A DNA stretch of 64,000 nt, taken from assembly GCF_003570995.1 (NCBI RefSeq), contig NZ_QXIY01000001.1, positions 47,367 to 111,366 on the forward strand. The letters are read 5' to 3'. Shown one piece after another: positions 18,119 to 28,994 of this stretch (position 1 is the stretch's first letter; every line of letters begins with the position of its first letter). The stretch comes from Candidatus Cryosericum septentrionale (GTDB lineage: Bacteria > Caldisericota > Caldisericia > Cryosericales > Cryosericaceae). The translations under genes were made by a program, and so were the position numbers. Below the pieces are notes generated by a model, which saw nothing but the letters and a program-made list of their open reading frames with translations, did not search any database and had not been told where the DNA came from.

Positions 18119-19345
18119 CTACTGAGGCTTGAAGGTGAGGTATTTCTCGGGGACTACCTGTTTGGCAGAGCCGAGGTATCCTTTGCCGAACACGTATGTG
18201 TCCTCGTAGATCAGGAAGTGATTGGTGTCCGTTTTCTTGGTGTTAAGATCTGTGTAGTTGGAGGCGTTCCATGCTGCGCCAGGAGTGTACTTCTGAAAGG
18301 CAGAGAGCATATCCTGCATGTTCGCAACCTTGGCCGTACCCTCGATGCAACGCTTGGCATATTCGCCGAGACCTGCTGTGGTTGTATAGCCGAGAGAGAA
18401 TGCCCATGTGCCAAAACGGCCAGATCCGCCGTCGGCGACAATTGTAGACTCAACCTTCTTGAGGATGGCCGGCCAATCACCCTGCTCAGCCTTGAGATCG
18501 ATACCGAAGGCTCCTGGATAGCCCATGGTGGGCGAGGGAAGGTCAGCTTCGACAAACATGCCACCGTATTTCATGACCTGTTTGAGCAACGGTTCGGTTT
18601 CCCCGTCGTTGGTGCAGAAGAATGCCGTGTCCTTGCCGTAATGCTGAACCCAGGCTGGAACGTGCTCGAGGATGAACTGCTGGGCGCCCGCCATACCGAC
18701 GTCGCTGACGGGATCGGGGGCGGTCTCAAAAAAGGTCTTGACCCCGAGATCCTTGCCTGCCTGCTGCATGATGGCCCAGCGGCGGCTCAGAAGCTCAATG
18801 CTCATGTGACGGGCGAATGAAATATGCACAAAGTTCTTGGCGCCCATCTGTTTGGCTGACCAGATGATAAGGTAGCCGCGAGCCACGTTGTCGGCATCAG
18901 TGACGACGTCGGCCGCTGCGTCGATGACGTTAGGGTCTTCCTGCGGTTGACCGCAGAAGAGCAGAATGTCGGACCTCTTCGCGCGTATTTCCTTGAATGC
19001 TTCGGCTGTGCCGGGAACGCCCTGGTTGACGACAATGGCCTTCATGAGTGGGTCGTCGGCAAGGCCAACAATGTCAGCGATTACCGTTTCCTGCTCGGAT
19101 GAGAAGTTGTCCGGGTAGGTTATTGCCTGGATCATGCCACCGTCAGCCACAGTACCGTATTCTTTCGCAAGAGCATCGCCACCACGAAGGTCGTCCTCAC
19201 CCTGAGAGACGGTGCCTGTGACGATACCAATATGAAACTTGGCTCCAGTAGTACCAGTGTCCGTTGGCGTAGTGGTCTTCTTGCAGCCCGTGAATACAAC
19301 TGCGACAAGCATGAATGACAGCAATACTGTTAGCAGCTTTTTCAT
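18119..19345 (-). CDS. DUF3798-family substrate-binding lipoprotein
   Basis: 408 residues. Signal peptide MKKLLTVLLSFMLVAVVFTG ends in a lipobox FTG-C, then a T-rich linker. The mature part looks like a periplasmic-binding-protein type 1 fold with an opening FHIGIVTG strand and belongs to the DUF3798 family, whose members sit beside sugar/nucleoside-type ABC importers. It would capture the ligand outside the membrane for the permeases and ATPase encoded just downstream. GGGAGG lies upstream of the ATG. The ligand is not identifiable from sequence. Confidence 0.85.
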   Translation of the reverse strand: MKKLLTVLLSFMLVAVVFTGCKKTTTPTDTGTTGAKFHIGIVTGTVSQGEDDLRGGDALAKEYGTVADGGMIQAITYPDNFSSEQETVIADIVGLADDPLMKAIVVNQGVPGTAEAFKEIRAKRSDILLFCGQPQEDPNVIDAAADVVTDADNVARGYLIIWSAKQMGAKNFVHISFARHMSIELLSRRWAIMQQAGKDLGVKTFFETAPDPVSDVGMAGAQQFILEHVPAWVQHYGKDTAFFCTNDGETEPLLKQVMKYGGMFVEADLPSPTMGYPGAFGIDLKAEQGDWPAILKKVESTIVADGGSGRFGTWAFSLGYTTTAGLGEYAKRCIEGTAKVANMQDMLSAFQKYTPGAAWNASNYTDLNTKKTDTNHFLIYEDTYVFGKGYLGSAKQVVPEKYLTFKPQ

Positions 19346-19490
19346 CCTCTCTTCCTCCCGAAAAAGAATTAGCTATAGTTCAGCCGAATTCTATTTATAG
19401 CACAGTTGCAGTACTATTCAAGGTATCTTCACATGTTCCGGGAGCGATGATCAGCACTTGCCTTGAGGAGCATGCGTCCTGAGCCAAGCA

Positions 19491-19518
19491 AAAACCCCGG
19501 CCGTAAGGCCGGGGTTTT
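19491..19518 (-). terminator. Rho-independent terminator of groESL
   Basis: AAAACCCCGGCC pairs perfectly with GGCCGGGGTTTT around a 4-base loop, ending in a T-run on the minus strand, 29 bases past the groEL stop. Confidence 0.92.
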
Positions 19519-19546
19519 GTCGACAGACGACGAGTGAAGCAGAGTT

Positions 19547-21175
<1,629 letters not shown>

Positions 21176-21466
21176 TTACTTGACGATTGCGAGGATGTCG
21201 TGCTGAGAAAGCACAACGTACTCTTCGTCGTCGAGTTTGATTTCGTTGCCGCTATACTTGGAATAGAAAACCTTGTCGCCTTTCTTGACCTCAAGGGGAA
21301 TCTTGGTGCCGTTGTCCAGCATGACGCCGGAGCCAACTGCCATGACGGTGCCCTGCTGAGGTTTTTCCTTGGCGCTGTCAGGCAGGACAATGCCACTCTT
21401 CATGGTTTCTTTGGCTTTCTCAACTTTGATGACGACGTGATCACCGATTGGTACCAGCTTTGTCAT
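21176..21466 (-). CDS. groES: Co-chaperonin GroES
   Basis: 96 residues, normal length. [13 protein letters not shown], the mobile loop [20 protein letters not shown] with its G-I-V-L GroEL-binding triad, and the C-terminal [15 protein letters not shown] mark the family. GGAGG lies upstream of the ATG. It is first in the groES-groEL operon and sits 37 bases downstream of a perfect CIRCE operator. Confidence 0.98.
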   Translation of the reverse strand: MTKLVPIGDHVVIKVEKAKETMKSGIVLPDSAKEKPQQGTVMAVGSGVMLDNGTKIPLEVKKGDKVFYSKYSGNEIKLDDEEYVVLSQHDILAIVK

Positions 21467-21502
21467 ATTGTCGTACCTCCTGTACTAGAAAATCTTGATG
21501 GA

Positions 21503-21529
21503 TTAGCACTCTCTTTGCATGAGTGCTAA
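21503..21529. promoter_or_regulatory. CIRCE operator (HrcA binding site)
   Basis: TTAGCACTC, nine bases, GAGTGCTAA: a perfect match to the CIRCE consensus, placed between the -10 and the groES start. This implies an HrcA repressor elsewhere in the genome and heat-shock control of groESL. Confidence 0.98.
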
Positions 21530-21532
21530 GCC

Positions 21533-21560
21533 ATTATAGGAGGGCATGGTGAGCTGTCAA
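21533..21560 (-). promoter_or_regulatory. groESL sigma70-type promoter
   Basis: On the minus strand TTGACA (21560-21555), 16 bases, then TATAAT (21538-21533), both perfect consensus hexamers. The CIRCE operator begins 4 bases downstream of the -10. Confidence 0.9.
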
Positions 21561-21670
21561 GTATCGGAGAGGTCTGGCGCCGTACCTCCGAGGCCCCGGA
21601 TGGGGAGCAAACGGAATATCACATCAGTGTTGTACAAGGGTCAGGTTCCTGCTAAGATGACTACCCGAAC

Positions 21671-22195
21671 ATGACCTACGAAACTTGCATAGAGGTACCA
21701 TTCCAGAGCCGTTGCCACCAGTCTACTGAGGGCATTGGCATCCTGCTTGGGAGCTGTCTACTGGAGACGCTTTCACAGGGGAACCGTGACTCATTGGTTG
21801 TTGGACTGATCGGTCCTCTGGGCGCCGGCAAGACGGTTCTCACGCGTGCTCTCTCGGTAGCGCTCGGCGTCGATCGGGCAAGCGTCGCCAGCCCCACCTT
21901 TGTCCTGGAGCGGAACTATCTGGGCAAAGAACCGGTGAGGCATTTTGATCTCTATCGTATCGAGGATCCTCGACAACTGGTCGAAATGGGCTTCGAGGAA
22001 GAACTGGACAAGCGCGGTGTGACGGTAATCGAGTGGGCTGAACGGTCCGGAAGACTCCTCGAGATGTATGAACGTATTGAGGTCCATTTCGAAGTCCTGG
22101 GCGAAGAGATCAGACGCATTGTTCTGCGCGATTTCTACCAGCCTTCCATCATTGCGAGGTGTTTCGGTGTCGAGACAGTCCCTGCTTCTCATTAA
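21671..22195 (+). CDS. tsaE: tRNA t6A synthesis ATPase TsaE
   Basis: 174 residues. Walker A GPLGAGKT, then SPTFVLERNY and the HFDLYRIEDPRQLVEMGFEE block, typical of TsaE. It drives turnover of the TsaB-TsaD complex that makes N6-threonylcarbamoyladenosine at A37 of tRNA. The C-terminal 30 residues exceed the usual length and overlap the start of tsaB. No clear ribosome binding site precedes the ATG, so the start is tentative. It heads the tsaE-tsaB-rimI-tsaD group. Confidence 0.92.
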   Translation: MTYETCIEVPFQSRCHQSTEGIGILLGSCLLETLSQGNRDSLVVGLIGPLGAGKTVLTRALSVALGVDRASVASPTFVLERNYLGKEPVRHFDLYRIEDPRQLVEMGFEEELDKRGVTVIEWAERSGRLLEMYERIEVHFEVLGEEIRRIVLRDFYQPSIIARCFGVETVPASH

Positions 22196-22868
22196 CACCG
22201 CCACCGTTTCCGGAGTCGTTGGCCTTGCGCGGGGAGATGAAGTACTGGCCCAGGCTTCACTGCAGTTGGCGACTGCGTCCAACACTGTCGTGGCTGCGAT
22301 CGATCACGTGCTCGTGAAGGCAGGATGCACGCTCGATGACGTGGCGGGCATTGTGTTGGTCAAGGGCCCTGGAACCTTTACGGGGTCGCGGGTCGGCGCA
22401 AGCATCGCCAAGGCAATTGCCTACGCGTCTCCTTGCTCGCTCCTCTCCGTCACCACGCTGGAAGCGGTAGCCTGGAGCGGCTTCCTGACGAGTACAACAC
22501 AAGTGACTGATGGTCCTGTGTGGGCGCTTCTGGATGCTCGTCGCCACGAGTTTTATGTGCAGGAGTTTACCGTCCGTGATGGAGCAATCGTGTCTCAAGC
22601 GGACGCAGTGTGTTTGGGACCGGGAGCCTTCGATACTGTCCGTGACGTGGGTGGACTTGCCGCCTGTGCCTTCTCGCCTGCGGCAGTTCCAGAGAACCAG
22701 CGCGGACGCGAACGAGAGAACGTGGCGTGGTCATTCGACGTGTATCCGAGCTGCGTCGGCATCCTTGCGGCTTCGGTGGGTGCCCGGAGTGAAGACCCGT
22801 TCACGCTCGAGCCGCTGTACCTCCGAAGCACGGAGGAATTGTTCGATCACCCGAAGGTGGCGTTGTGA
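22167..22868 (+). CDS. tsaB: tRNA t6A synthesis protein TsaB
   Basis: 233 residues from a GTG with GAGG upstream inside tsaE (29-base overlap). The N-terminus SLLLINTATVSGVVGLARG matches the LaIDTSt region of TsaB. KGPGTFTGSRVGASIAKAIA is the family-defining GPGSFTGLRIG motif. It acts as the inactive ASKHA partner that dimerises with TsaD. An upstream in-frame extension to 22068 exists but has no support. Confidence 0.93.
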   Translation: MSRQSLLLINTATVSGVVGLARGDEVLAQASLQLATASNTVVAAIDHVLVKAGCTLDDVAGIVLVKGPGTFTGSRVGASIAKAIAYASPCSLLSVTTLEAVAWSGFLTSTTQVTDGPVWALLDARRHEFYVQEFTVRDGAIVSQADAVCLGPGAFDTVRDVGGLAACAFSPAAVPENQRGRERENVAWSFDVYPSCVGILAASVGARSEDPFTLEPLYLRSTEELFDHPKVAL

Positions 22869-23341
22869 CGTCCGCGCCGTCAATCATCGTCCGGACAGCG
22901 AGTGTTCGGGATCTCAAAGCTATCTGGGCGATCGAGGAAGCGTCCTATGCGACTCCTTGGCCCAAAGAGACCTTTTTCGTGGACATTACCTTCAATGCAG
23001 ATGCAAAGTATTTCGTCGCTACAGTCGATAAACGCATCGTCGGATTCATCGGCGGCTGGTTCAAGGAAGGACAGTTGCACATCGTCAATGTCGCTACGTA
23101 CCCTTCCTCTCGCGGATCTGGTGTGGCAAAGCAGCTCGTTCTGTTTCTCCTCGATCTGGCCCGGGATCTCAAGATGGGGAGCGCTTTTCTTGAAGTCCGG
23201 AGGTCCAATGTTGCAGCTCAGAAGCTCTATGAGGGGCTGGGCTTTGGAGTGACGGATCTCCGACCGATGTACTATCCTGACAACATGGAAGACGGGCTGG
23301 TCATGACAAAGGAGCTACGCAGTGCGCATACTGGGGATTGA
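22865..23341 (+). CDS. rimI: RimI-like GNAT N-acetyltransferase
   Basis: 158 residues. GNAT fold with the acetyl-CoA motif A region SSRGSGVAKQLVLFLL (a Q/RxxGxG/A variant) and the C-terminal LEVRRSNVAAQKLYEGLGF pattern typical of RimI, which acetylates the N-terminus of ribosomal protein S18 and other alpha-amines. It starts at GTG overlapping the tsaB stop by 4 bases and overlaps tsaD at its end. The tsaB-rimI-tsaD order is common in bacteria. Confidence 0.92.
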   Translation: MTSAPSIIVRTASVRDLKAIWAIEEASYATPWPKETFFVDITFNADAKYFVATVDKRIVGFIGGWFKEGQLHIVNVATYPSSRGSGVAKQLVLFLLDLARDLKMGSAFLEVRRSNVAAQKLYEGLGFGVTDLRPMYYPDNMEDGLVMTKELRSAHTGD

Positions 23342-24359
23342 GACATCCTGCGACGACACGGCTGCAGCTGTTGTAGACGATACGGGGCTGGTTTTGTCGT
23401 CGGTTATTTCGAGTCAGGATTCGTTCCATCAGAAGTATAACGGCATTGTTCCTGAAATTGCTTCTCGCCGGCATACCGCGACGATTATCGCCTCTGTAGA
23501 TGAAGCTTTGTTTCAGGCAGGCATGCGGATCAAAGACGTAGACGGGATTGCCGTCACCTACGGGCCCGGGTTGATCGGTTCTCTTCTTGTGGGCGTAGAA
23601 ACGGCAAAGGGTCTTGCATATGCCAGTGGAAAACCTCTGATCCCCGTGAATCATCTGGAGGGCCATGTGATGGCGTCATTCCTCCGTGATCCGGGAAGCG
23701 ACCTGCAGCCGCTGACGGGCGACGATTTTCCGGTGCTGGCGCTGATTGTGTCCGGAGGGCACACGGAGTTGGTTTATGTTGACCGATGGCTCCATTATCG
23801 AGTTCTGGGTGCAACGCGCGACGATGCGGCAGGGGAGACGCTGGACAAGTTCGCGAAGTATCTGGGACTTGGTTATCCGGGAGGGCCGGTGGTCCAGAAG
23901 ATTGGCGCAACCGGGGATCCCTCGTACCACTCTTTTCCGAGAGTGACGTTCAGCCGGGGAGGGTATGAGTTCAGTTTCAGTGGCCTCAAGACTGCCGGCA
24001 TCAACTATGTGAAGTCGTTGACATCGGAGGAACTCAAAGCTCATCTCCCTGACATCGTGGCAAGTTTTGAGTCTGCGGTCGTCGGTGAGCTCGCAGGCAA
24101 ATCATTGCGGGCGGCCCGCGACCTCTCTCCCCGCACCCTCACCGTCGTAGGCGGTGTTGCCGCAAACAAGCGGTTGAGAGATAGCTTCGCGAGGACTGGG
24201 GATGTCCGGGTCTACTTCCCACCGATGAAGTACTGCACCGACAATGGCGCGATGATCGCCTACGCCGGGACACGGCGGGCCATGCTGGGTGTACGGGCGG
24301 CCATCGATCTTGATGCATGCTCCTCACTGGGAATAGAGGACAGTTCGCTGAACACCTGA
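23322..24359 (+). CDS. tsaD: tRNA N6-adenosine threonylcarbamoyltransferase TsaD
   Basis: 345 residues, full length. MRILGIETSCDDTAAAVVDD, the metal-binding H-L-E-G-H pair (residues near 109-113), and VSGGHTELVYV are present. It transfers the threonylcarbamoyl group to A37 of ANN-decoding tRNAs, working with TsaB and TsaE encoded just upstream. The start is GTG inside rimI (20-base overlap). Confidence 0.97.
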   Translation: MRILGIETSCDDTAAAVVDDTGLVLSSVISSQDSFHQKYNGIVPEIASRRHTATIIASVDEALFQAGMRIKDVDGIAVTYGPGLIGSLLVGVETAKGLAYASGKPLIPVNHLEGHVMASFLRDPGSDLQPLTGDDFPVLALIVSGGHTELVYVDRWLHYRVLGATRDDAAGETLDKFAKYLGLGYPGGPVVQKIGATGDPSYHSFPRVTFSRGGYEFSFSGLKTAGINYVKSLTSEELKAHLPDIVASFESAVVGELAGKSLRAARDLSPRTLTVVGGVAANKRLRDSFARTGDVRVYFPPMKYCTDNGAMIAYAGTRRAMLGVRAAIDLDACSSLGIEDSSLNT

Positions 24360-24475
24360 CGGAAGGTGGCGGCATCCGGGCCGGGATGCCGCAAAGTCCA
24401 CGCAATTGCACCAAGGTCTGGGTTGCTGATAATGGAATTGGTGTGCATGCCACACGGTCAAAACGGAGGCGGGAA

Positions 24476-25222
24476 ATGGACATTCGCGAAGAAGGGAGAC
24501 CGTTCAGCGCGAAAGGCACGAGCGGCGTTGGTTGTCTCGTCATGCAGGGATTCACGGGGACAGTGGGGAGTATTCGCTACTATGCAGAGCAACTCGCGGC
24601 GAAAGGACTCTTCGTTGAGGCTCCACGCCTGACAGGCCACGGGACGAGATGGCAGGACGTCAACCGGGCTCGCTACACAGACTGGATTCGTGACGCGGAA
24701 CAGGCATATCAGTTGCTGGCCAGCCAGTGCGACAAGGTATTTGTCACTGGGCTCTCGATGGGTGGAACGCTTATCCTGTATCTTGCAGAGCATCATCCAG
24801 AGATTGCCGGCGTCATCCCCGTCAACGCACCTGTCTTCATGACCGACAAGCGCGCGCCTTTTCTGCCCATCCTCAAGCATCTGATTGCATCGACGTCGGC
24901 GATCGCGTCTGACATCATGGAACCCGGTATCATCGAACCCGCGTACGACAGGACGCCGACCGCCGGTACTCACGAGATGGTGAAGCTGCTCGGAGTCACG
25001 CGCAGGGACCTGAGTCTTATTGCCCAGCCCTTACTCGTCATGCGTTCAACGCACGATCATGTCGTTCCCCAAGAGTGTGGTCCGTTTATCATGGAGCATA
25101 CCGCTTCCATAGACAAGGAGATGGTTGTTTTCGAGAAATCGGCCCATGTCGTGACAATGGACTATGACAAGGATGGCGTGGTTGACAGTGCGTGGAAGTT
25201 CATCCAGCGGCTCTCGCACTGA
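24476..25222 (+). CDS. Alpha/beta-hydrolase, Est30-like carboxylesterase
   Basis: 248 residues from the ATG with GGAGG 6 bases upstream; this matches the 247-residue length of Geobacillus Est30-type esterases. A QGFTGTVGSIRYYAE oxyanion/lid segment opens the fold. The nucleophile elbow is G-L-S-M-G-G, the acid is the D of RSTHDHVVP, and the histidine lies in KSAHVVTMD. It likely hydrolyses short acyl esters or monoacylglycerols in the cytoplasm. It follows tsaD by 116 bases and is the last gene before the terminator and the accessory island. Confidence 0.88.
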   Translation: MDIREEGRPFSAKGTSGVGCLVMQGFTGTVGSIRYYAEQLAAKGLFVEAPRLTGHGTRWQDVNRARYTDWIRDAEQAYQLLASQCDKVFVTGLSMGGTLILYLAEHHPEIAGVIPVNAPVFMTDKRAPFLPILKHLIASTSAIASDIMEPGIIEPAYDRTPTAGTHEMVKLLGVTRRDLSLIAQPLLVMRSTHDHVVPQECGPFIMEHTASIDKEMVVFEKSAHVVTMDYDKDGVVDSAWKFIQRLSH

Positions 25223-25260
25223 ACACGAACGCGGGAAGAGACAGCCGTAGAAGAAAAAAA

Positions 25261-25284
25261 GCGGATGGCTACCAAGCCATCTGC
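25261..25284 (+). terminator. Hairpin terminator after the esterase gene
   Basis: GCGGATGGCT pairs with AGCCATCTGC (one G-T pair) around a 4-base ACCA loop. An A-run precedes and T-rich sequence follows, 38 bases past the esterase stop. It marks the end of the conserved operon. Confidence 0.8.
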
Positions 25285-25308
25285 TGTGTCATTTTGTCAT
25301 CTGCATAC

Positions 25309-25446
25309 ATGGTAGACCAAGCAGATCCTAGTTGGAACCTTCTGCTCGTAGAATTGTCGAGACTCAGCAAGATTGCTGAACAATCCGCGAACGACAACAA
25401 CTGTGAGTCCTCAGGCACGGCAGCACCAGAACTTGGGGAGAGATAG
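25309..25446 (+). CDS. Conserved 45-residue ORF, copy 1
   Basis: This 45-codon frame is paralogous to the one at 45892-46029 over its full length. Shared blocks are WNLLLxELSRLSKI and SSxTAAPEL, ending ER-stop in both. Between the two copies about 10 codons differ silently and about 15 by substitution, with no indels, which argues for selection on the protein. No ribosome binding site is visible before the ATG, so it could be the tail of a longer lost gene. A copy of the dispersed repeat follows it in both places. No known family is recognised. Confidence 0.45.
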   Translation: MVDQADPSWNLLLVELSRLSKIAEQSANDNNCESSGTAAPELGER

Positions 25447-25497
25447 CACCGTCCACAATCTTGGGAGTATCTTCGCAGTGTTCACTACCAAGGTCTC

Positions 25498-25592
25498 TAG
25501 AACCAATACTCTATTATTCTATTACTGTAGTTCTCTCACTCTCGTATACAATCTATGCTTCTCGGAGAAGAGTCCTCAGGATCCTCGCCCGC
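25498..25592 (+). repeat. Dispersed intergenic repeat, copy A
   Basis: Starts TAGAACCAAT and ends CTCGCCCGC. It is homologous to 42224-42310 and 46081-46167, with an 8-base insertion relative to them. Shared features are CTATTACT-TAG, CAATCTATGCTTCT and AAGAGTCCT. It lies just downstream of the 45-codon ORF, as does copy B. Confidence 0.85.
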
Positions 25593-26388
25593 CCAATCAG
25601 CTCGTGTCTTCATCACCATGAGAGCATGAGCAGAAAGGTGAGACTATCGACTGTGCTGGTTGGGACTCGTCCGGACCTCGCCGCGCCAAGAAAGGGAAAG
25701 ATGGGCGGCATTGACCTCTTCTCGGAAAAGAAGTGCACCGTTGGCCGACTGGTGGCGAATCCGCGGCAAGTCAGCAACATGATGGTGGCCGGGTGGTGGA
25801 GATAGGGGCGAACAGGCAGTCCTGCGATCCATCGCTGATCGCAGTCCTGAAGCTGTTGTTCGATGCCCTGTGGCTGGTTGGAACGGGAAGTGGACGCAAG
25901 TGACACGGCGTAGGTTGACTTCCCGTACTTGCCCGCCAGTATGGGAACTCGCACCGCCCTTTTGTACGCGGAGGGCACTCGCAACGCCCGGCGTGCCTGT
26001 GAGCGCTTGTCTCAGCCGTCGTTAATGTCAAACCGCCTCCACGCGTCTTGTCCGACTTGACCCAGCCACTGTTGTCTTCTATGCTGAGAAGGCAGCACGT
26101 CGACTGCTTTGGTTGGCTCTGACGGCGTTCTTGCAGCTTGAGAGGATCTAACGACGGTAGTTTGCACCCCTGAGCGGGGTTGTGGTGAAGTCTGGATTGG
26201 GTCTTGACATGATGGTCGGAGTTCTGCCCGACAGCTGGTCAGTCTGAACCCTACTGGAACCAGCTTTCACGTTGACAACCAGCGTAGTGCAAGACCGTGG
26301 ACGCATCATGAAGGACGACACGAACGACGCGAATCGAGAGGGTTGACGGGAAGAAGACAGAAAGCTGTCTGAGGGGCATTCAGAGGCG
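25593..26388. other. Long gap without a supported gene
   Basis: About 800 bases between repeat A and the first island gene. Short frames exist on both strands (for example 25626-25805 plus and 25613-25984 minus), but none has a ribosome binding site or a family I recognise. No RNA gene was seen. It may hold decayed coding sequence. Confidence 0.5.
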
Positions 26389-28380
26389 ATGCAGAAGCGG
26401 AAGCGAGCCAGGAGATCACTGGGGTCAAGGTCCATCTTCCCAAGGGGCGCTGATTGGAGCGTCAAAGAGGTCGGTCTTGTCGTCTCAGACTACTTCGAGA
26501 TGCTTCAGGCAGAGACTCGCGGAAAGCAGTATGTCAAAGTCGATCACCTTCGAGCCCTGAAGCCTTTGTTGAACCATCGAAGCAAGGGATCGATCGAGTT
26601 CAAGTACGCAAATATCAGTGCCGTGTTCAGGGATCTTGGGCAGTCGTATCTCGCCGGCTACAAGCCCAGAGCGAATTACCAGAAGCTTCTGACTGATGTA
26701 GTCAAGCTACGTCTGAACGTCCCCCCGCAGCATTCGCTGCTGCTTTCAGACCGGGCCGATGCGCCAACTGCAGATTCTGTCGAAGTGGAACCCGGTCCAC
26801 TCGGACCTGGCTGTCCAGCCAGTACTGTGCTGACTGGAATATCCCAGCGGAGCGAACTGAGTTGCCTCGTCGAGGAGTGTGGGGACATTACTTCTTCTCG
26901 GCTCAGCACGCTGGATGAGATGTCGACAAGGGCGGTAGTCAGCGCGGCATTTCCGTGCGCCGTCTTCCCTGGAGCAGACGGTGAGATAGACATTGAAGAC
27001 GCTTCGGCGATCGTCGAACAAGCTGCCGTAGGTCTTTATCTCAGGCTCAGGCGCAACGTAACATTTCGGGGGCTACTCCAATCGATGACCCGGGAGTCCG
27101 ACCTGAGCGTTGCCAAGATTGAAGCCAAAACTCTTGAGGGACTGAGTGATTCTGACCCCGGACGTCAATACGTGGGAAGCTTCGCCGCTGTAGTTGCCCT
27201 TGTGGTGCGAGTGCTCGGAGTCAAGGTCACAAACGATACACCATTGCTGCCTGAAGCACGTGTGCTTCCTGAAACACAGAAGGTTGTGAATCCGTTAGGT
27301 ACGGACGCAGGACCGCATGAAACACTGACTCGAGCCGAACTCATCGCACGCGAAAAGCGGTCCCGTCTCGAGCAGTCAGTGCGTCAGTTGCCACTGGACG
27401 TGCTGCTAGCGGAGTACTGCGATTTCTCAGCTTCAAAGGCGCCCTCGGTCTCTCCGGCTGACCTTCGTTGCCTGCACGCTCGGTACGGGGGACAGAGTAG
27501 CCTGAATTCGATAGGCATGGCGGAAGGTGTTACGCGCGAGCGCATACGGCAACGGTTGTGGAGAGGCAGTAGACTCCTGATGGAGGACCTCCTAATGCAC
27601 GTGAGTTTTCAAGACTACTGGCGCGGAATACATGAATACTCTATTCTAAGCCCTGAGATTCTTGAATACTCGGTACTTGGGAATATAGGAGACATGGAAC
27701 GACTCGTGGATGCCAAGGCTATTGGTCGGCTGTTCATGGATGCGCTGGGCCGTGAGCGTGGTCTGGCCCGCGTAAGGTTGGGTACCACATCATTTCAGTG
27801 TTGTCCCCAAGCTGAGGAGAAGCTGGAAGAGCTTCTCACGTGGGTGCAGCACGAGGCTCTGAGCGACGAGCCACATACATCCGGACTGGAGGAGAGGCTC
27901 GGCCAGTATCTTGCCTCGAATGCGGTTCTTCCGCAAGGATCAACCTCGGCGGTTACCACTGAGCTGGTGACGGCCCTCCCCCGCGAATCACTGGGCGACC
28001 AGATCGAGACAGCTCTGAAGCAGTTGCAGGCTCCAGCTCACTTTGCAGACCTTGCGCGGTACCTTGAGGCAAAAGGGATTGCCCAAGTAGATCCACGAAG
28101 GGTAGAGAGCACGCTGGGGAGAGACAGCCGTTTTTCCTGGGCAGGGCTTGGCACATGGGCTCTCCGTTCATGGGGCTACCCGCCTGCGAGTGAGAGCCTC
28201 GATGTCGTCCTGTACCTCATCCGGAAGAAGGGTGGAGGTGTCACGTTCGACGAAATATGCGAGTTCATGTTCATGAGTCATGCGTACGCGGTCAAGCGAA
28301 GTTCGGTGCTCATCAGAATGAAGATCGTGGAGGGGGGAATACTGAAGAGGGTCGGCGCCAGCATCTGGGACGAGATGTGA
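26389..28380 (+). CDS. Multi-domain DNA-binding protein: McrA-head, sigma4-like, HARE-HTH
   Basis: 663 residues. Residues about 23-107 (WSVKEVGLVVSDYFEML, then FKYANISAVFRDLG and YKPRANYQ) match the N-terminal head domain known from ScoMcrA-like HNH/SRA type IV restriction proteins. Around 371-395, SIGMAEGVTRERIRQRL is a sigma70 region 4-type helix-turn-helix. Residues about 542-600 (PAHFADLARYLEAKGI, FSWAGLGTWALRSWG) look like a HARE/HB1 winged helix found in restriction proteins. A further small helical domain ends the chain. No HNH or other nuclease motif is seen. It heads a tight operon with an HTH protein, a GHKL ATPase and another sigma4-like protein. A defence or modified-DNA-sensing role is inferred from domains and context. 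Confidence 0.72.
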   Translation: MQKRKRARRSLGSRSIFPRGADWSVKEVGLVVSDYFEMLQAETRGKQYVKVDHLRALKPLLNHRSKGSIEFKYANISAVFRDLGQSYLAGYKPRANYQKLLTDVVKLRLNVPPQHSLLLSDRADAPTADSVEVEPGPLGPGCPASTVLTGISQRSELSCLVEECGDITSSRLSTLDEMSTRAVVSAAFPCAVFPGADGEIDIEDASAIVEQAAVGLYLRLRRNVTFRGLLQSMTRESDLSVAKIEAKTLEGLSDSDPGRQYVGSFAAVVALVVRVLGVKVTNDTPLLPEARVLPETQKVVNPLGTDAGPHETLTRAELIAREKRSRLEQSVRQLPLDVLLAEYCDFSASKAPSVSPADLRCLHARYGGQSSLNSIGMAEGVTRERIRQRLWRGSRLLMEDLLMHVSFQDYWRGIHEYSILSPEILEYSVLGNIGDMERLVDAKAIGRLFMDALGRERGLARVRLGTTSFQCCPQAEEKLEELLTWVQHEALSDEPHTSGLEERLGQYLASNAVLPQGSTSAVTTELVTALPRESLGDQIETALKQLQAPAHFADLARYLEAKGIAQVDPRRVESTLGRDSRFSWAGLGTWALRSWGYPPASESLDVVLYLIRKKGGGVTFDEICEFMFMSHAYAVKRSSVLIRMKIVEGGILKRVGASIWDEM

Positions 28381-28406
28381 TGCAGAGACATGTGAGGGAG
28401 CACACT

Positions 28407-28994
28407 ATGGGAAAGTTGAGACAAGCGCTAGAGAAGCGTACCGTACCGCCGACAACTGTGGGGGAACTCGCAACGTACCTGAACGTGCAGTACAAGACGG
28501 CGTGGGGGTGGATTGCCGGAAGGAATCTCCCGAAGGATACTCGAACGCGGCAGGTGCTGTTCAGCGTCCTCGGGTTGGATGAAGCGACAGTTGAGGCTGG
28601 GACCAAGCGTCACGATGCAACCCGCGCTGCGCATACAGAGGTCGCAGTGACTGCTACGCCAGACCGAGAGAGATTGATCTCGCTGTCAGACGAGATTCGC
28701 TCTCTCAGCGAGGATCTCAGCGCAAAGCTTGCGCAGTTCTCGAACTCTTCCGGAGTTGGGCCTGACGAATCAGACCAGTTCGTCAAGAAGTTTAGACGGC
28801 AGCTGAAGAGCCTGTCGGCAACTCTTGCTCTGGCACTTTCGGATTCGAAAGTACTGCAGGAGCTTCGTAGCAGGGTAAACGTGTATGAGCTCGCGTACGT
28901 CACGACGCTTCTCGGCGCCGTCTTGGACAACCAGAAGCTCGAACTATGGAAAGCCTTTCGGGACTTGCCTGGGAAAGGGGGCAAGGGAACATGA
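28407..28994 (+). CDS. HTH DNA-binding protein of the GHKL operon
   Basis: 195 residues from the ATG with GAGGGAG 6 bases upstream. Residues about 5-55 form a helix-turn-helix (VGELATYLNVQYKTAWGWI, then AGRNLPKDTRTRQVLF), similar to XRE-like regulators that use a WxxG turn. The remainder is predicted mostly alpha-helical with S/D/E/L-rich heptads, perhaps a coiled coil for dimerisation. It starts 26 bases after the preceding gene and overlaps the ATPase start by 4 bases (ATGA), so it is translated with it. It is either the operon regulator or a DNA-targeting subunit. Confidence 0.68.
   Translation: MGKLRQALEKRTVPPTTVGELATYLNVQYKTAWGWIAGRNLPKDTRTRQVLFSVLGLDEATVEAGTKRHDATRAAHTEVAVTATPDRERLISLSDEIRSLSEDLSAKLAQFSNSSGVGPDESDQFVKKFRRQLKSLSATLALALSDSKVLQELRSRVNVYELAYVTTLLGAVLDNQKLELWKAFRDLPGKGGKGT

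Noticed and set aside
24317-24475. Upstream extension of the esterase
   Set aside because: It overlaps tsaD and lacks a ribosome binding site; ATG 24476 gives the family length.
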